Positions 6,150 to 8,158 of a DNA stretch of 8,158 nucleotides are shown here, one piece after another. How positions within the stretch are numbered: position 1 is the first letter of the stretch; each line of letters opens with the position of its first letter. The notes beneath the pieces were generated by a model. That model was not told where the DNA came from, made no database searches, and saw nothing but the letters and a program-made list of their open reading frames with translations. The stretch lies in the NCBI GenBank assembly GCA_031285695.1, contig JAITVR010000173.1, positions 1-8,158 on the forward strand, in the 5' to 3' direction. The position numbers were made by a program, and so were the translations under genes. This DNA is from Prevotellaceae bacterium. GTDB taxonomy: Bacteria > Bacteroidota > Bacteroidia > Bacteroidales > UBA932.

Positions 6150-7334
6150 CTACTCAAGGCATTGGCATAGCGTTGCGCATACCTCATCAATTTCGTTGTG
6201 CGTAATAGTAAGCGGCGGCGCAATGCGAAAGGCGGTGTTGCAAAACAAAAACCAGTCGATGGCTACGCCGTGCTGCAAGGTTTTTTGAAAAAAGTTTTGT
6301 ATTTTTTCGGCATTGCCCAGCTCCACGGCTAAGAGCAAACCTTCGCCGCGCACCTCCTTCACGGCGGGGTGCGCCAGCATTTTTTCGCGAAAGCGGCAGC
6401 TCTTTTCTTCTACCTGCGCAAGTAAATTTTCTTCATCTAAAACTTCTAGCGCAGCCAGTCCCGCTGCGCACGATACGGGGTGTCCGCCAAAGGTGGTAAT
6501 GTGCCCCAAGGCGGGGTTGGACAGCGCGCGCATTATCTCGTTTGAGGAAATAAATGCTGCCAGCGGCATGCCGCCGCCAAAGGCTTTGCCTAACGTTAAA
6601 ATATCGGGCACCGCGTTGTACTTTTCAAAGGCAAAAGGGCTGCCGGTGCGCCCCATGCCGGTTTGCACCTCGTCGAGTATGAGCAGCGCGCCCACGGCGG
6701 TGCAGCGCGCGCGCAGCTTTTGCAAAAAATCGTTTTGCGGAACGCGAATGCCGGCTTCGGCCTGAATGGGCTCCGCTACTACGCAGGCGGTGCGCTCGGT
6801 TATTTGCGCAAGCTGCGCCTCGTTGTTAAATTCCAAGCTGCGCACATCGGGCAGCAGCGGACGAAAGTTTTGCTTCCATGCCTCGCTGCCCATTACGCTC
6901 AGCGCGCCTTGTGTGCTGCCGTGGTAGGCGTTGCGGAAGGTAATGATTTCGGTGCGGCGGGTGTAGTGCTTGGCGAGCTTCATGGCGCCCTCGTTGGCCT
7001 CGCTGCCGGAGTTGACAAAGTAAACGCTTTGCAAATTTTGCGGAAGCTTGCTGCACAGCTTTTGCGCCAGCAGCACCTGTGGACTTTGAATGTACTCGCC
7101 ATATACCATAAGGTGCATGTACTGCTGCGCCTGCTGCTGCACAGCCTGCACCACCTTGGGGTGGCAGTGCCCCACGCTGCTTACCGACACGCCCGAAACC
7201 AAATCGACAAAGCGCCTGCCCTCGGTGGTGTAAAAGTAAATACCCTTAGCATGCGAAACCTCCAAACCCATGGGGGTGTTGGAGGTTTGCGCAAGGTGCT
7301 TAAGGAATAAATTGCGTAGCGATGTGCCCGACAT
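6150..7334 (-). CDS. Class III PLP-dependent aminotransferase (acetylornithine/ornithine type)
   Basis: This 394-residue protein belongs to the class III (fold type I) aminotransferases, which move an amino group to a keto acid using pyridoxal phosphate. Visible signatures are GHCHPK at 55-60, the cofactor phosphate loop NSGSEANEGA at 108-117, AYHGST at 136-141, the AEPIQAEAG segment at 187-195, ILDEVQTGMGRTG at 219-231 with Asp221 facing the cofactor ring nitrogen, and LTLGKAFGGGMP at 246-257 with Lys250 as the Schiff-base lysine. All key residues are present and the length is normal. It resembles ArgD/ornithine aminotransferases, but the C-terminal segment IDWFLFCNTAFRIAPPLTIT (359-378) is typical of a Bacteroidota subgroup usually named only as an aspartate aminotransferase family protein. 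Its substrate is therefore unassigned, and no arginine-synthesis neighbours are in view. The ATG follows the upstream TAA directly, suggesting translational coupling to the OmpA-like gene. Confidence 0.93.
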   Translation of the reverse strand: MSGTSLRNLFLKHLAQTSNTPMGLEVSHAKGIYFYTTEGRRFVDLVSGVSVSSVGHCHPKVVQAVQQQAQQYMHLMVYGEYIQSPQVLLAQKLCSKLPQNLQSVYFVNSGSEANEGAMKLAKHYTRRTEIITFRNAYHGSTQGALSVMGSEAWKQNFRPLLPDVRSLEFNNEAQLAQITERTACVVAEPIQAEAGIRVPQNDFLQKLRARCTAVGALLILDEVQTGMGRTGSPFAFEKYNAVPDILTLGKAFGGGMPLAAFISSNEIMRALSNPALGHITTFGGHPVSCAAGLAALEVLDEENLLAQVEEKSCRFREKMLAHPAVKEVRGEGLLLAVELGNAEKIQNFFQKTLQHGVAIDWFLFCNTAFRIAPPLTITHNEIDEVCATLCQCLE

Positions 7335-8158
7335 TTATAGTGATTTTATTTCAAAACTTTCAAACGGCTGAGGCGGAATTTCTTTTTTTCCTGCCTGCGC
7401 CTTTGCCTTTGCGGCTGCTGCGCGCCGCTGCGCTGCCTGCTGCCTAAGCAGGGCTTGCTGCTGCTGTAGCTGTACTCGTTGTTGCTGCAGCTGCTGTTGG
7501 CGCGCGCGTGCTGCTGCGTTAGCTTCGGCGCGCTTTTTGGCGGCTGTTGCCTGCTGCTGTTTGCGCGCTGCTGCTGCCGATTTTTGCTTTTGCGCGCGCG
7601 TTGCCGCTTGCTTGGCGCGCTGCTCGGCGGCAGCCTTGCGCTTTACTTCGGCGGCGTTTACCTCGCGGTCGCCGCTTCTAAAGAGGCGGTACATGGTGCG
7701 GTGCGTGGTGCCCTCGTCGCTGCGCCCCTTCATGGCAAAGCCGTTGGCGTATATTCTGTTTTCCTCAATTCCCTTAAATGCTAAATAGTTTAGCACGTTG
7801 CGTGCGCGTTTTTGCGCCAGCTGAAGGTCGGGTTCGTTCTTGTTGTAGTCGCTGCTGTACGATTTAATTTCGATTTGCAAACGCAGATTATCGTTGAGTA
7901 GCTTTACCAATTTATCCAACTCCTTTTCGCCGCCTTCCTTCAAATTCCAACGTTTGTTATCGTAGTACAAGCCTGCAAGGCGCATGTCGCGGTTAAGCAG
8001 CAGCGATTCGAGCGTGAGGCGCGCCACCACTTTTTTGTCGGCGTTGGGTATGGTAAATATAATGCTTGCGGGGCTGTAGCCGTTTTTGCTTGCGGTAAGC
8101 GTGTAGGGCGTGCCCAGCGCAACGTTGACCACCACTGCGCCGTAGCCGTCGGTGCCCA
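7335..8158 (-). CDS. OmpA-like envelope protein with basic Ala/Gln-rich tail (5' end missing)
   Basis: The frame is open to the window edge, so the N-terminus is missing. Numbering here starts at the GTG codon at 8135, which is probably internal; seven more residues lie upstream. Residues 1-45 (GTPYTLTASKNGYSP and following) form the end of a carboxypeptidase-regulatory-like beta domain. Residues about 50-153 are an OmpA/MotB C-terminal domain, the type that binds peptidoglycan: LAGLYYDNKRWNLKEGGEKE at 53-72, LDKLVKLLND at 73-82, IEIKS at 88-92, LAQKRARNVLNYL at 106-118, GIEENRIYANGF at 122-133. Arg110 matches the conserved binding arginine. The usual binding Asp of the SHTD motif aligns with Ser95, with an Asp one residue later. 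Residues about 161-250 are a basic, Ala/Gln/Arg/Lys-rich tail, probably helical or coiled-coil, followed by a short C-terminus ending in FEIKSL. The stop codon abuts the aminotransferase ATG. The protein probably sits in the periplasm or outer membrane. Confidence 0.85.
   Translation of the reverse strand, partial: GTDGYGAVVVNVALGTPYTLTASKNGYSPASIIFTIPNADKKVVARLTLESLLLNRDMRLAGLYYDNKRWNLKEGGEKELDKLVKLLNDNLRLQIEIKSYSSDYNKNEPDLQLAQKRARNVLNYLAFKGIEENRIYANGFAMKGRSDEGTTHRTMYRLFRSGDREVNAAEVKRKAAAEQRAKQAATRAQKQKSAAAARKQQQATAAKKRAEANAAARARQQQLQQQRVQLQQQQALLRQQAAQRRAAAAKAKAQAGKKEIPPQPFESFEIKSL
7386..7658 (-). repeat. Low-complexity GCN/CAR-rich coding segment
   Basis: On the coding strand this stretch is dominated by Ala (GCN), Gln (CAA/CAG), Lys and Arg (CGN) codons, seen on the plus strand as runs of CTGCTG and GCGCGC. 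It encodes the tail of the OmpA-like protein with no frame break. Such triplet-rich DNA may vary in length by replication slippage (inference). Confidence 0.6.

Noticed and set aside
6663..7310. A 215-codon plus-strand frame opposite the aminotransferase.
   Set aside because: The minus-strand frame carries all class III aminotransferase motifs. The plus frame is a compositional shadow with no domain character.
7386..7658. CTG-rich repeats that could suggest a CRISPR or satellite array.
   Set aside because: There is no fixed repeat-spacer pattern. The triplets are in frame with the OmpA-like protein and explained by its Ala/Gln-rich tail.

Overview
The window looks like a chromosomal segment of a member of the Bacteroidota (Bacteroidetes). 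The evidence is a single-chain SecD-SecF fusion of about 1,000 residues, a FISUMP-type C-terminal domain, a TonB-C-like protein and an uncharacterised secreted protein of types familiar from this phylum, A-rich leaders without Shine-Dalgarno sequences, and one close match to the Bacteroides promoter (TTTG, 19 bases, TAnnTTTG) ahead of secDF. I cannot name the genus.

Layout. Bases 2-856 (+) are the 3' end of a surface or secreted protein with an Ig-like stretch and a terminal FISUMP domain. A non-coding gap of about 260 bases follows, with a near-perfect 30-base hairpin and the secDF promoter. secDF fills 1119-4142 (+). Next is a repeat-built hairpin with a T-run (4159-4236) that ends almost at the start codon of a TonB-C-domain membrane protein (4240-4965, +). 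The right half is on the minus strand and converges on this block. Read in its own direction it runs: an OmpA-like envelope protein cut by the window edge (8158-7335), a class III PLP aminotransferase (7334-6150) that starts on the base after the OmpA-like stop codon, a 135-base gap with an inverted array of 9-base repeats, and a secreted protein of unknown function (6014-5073).

How the genes relate. Most are cell-envelope genes: SecDF pulls exported proteins across the inner membrane, the TonB-C protein is anchored there and reaches into the periplasm, the OmpA-like protein probably contacts peptidoglycan or the outer membrane, and the FISUMP and 5073-6014 products are exported. The aminotransferase is the one clear cytoplasmic enzyme and is probably translationally coupled to the OmpA-like gene. 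I see no mobile element, CRISPR array, tRNA, rRNA or defence system. The most unusual structure is intergenic: two gaps carry short tandem repeats of different period (7 and 9 bases), each followed by inverted copies, so that each folds into a long terminator-like hairpin. No clearly new multi-gene system is visible.
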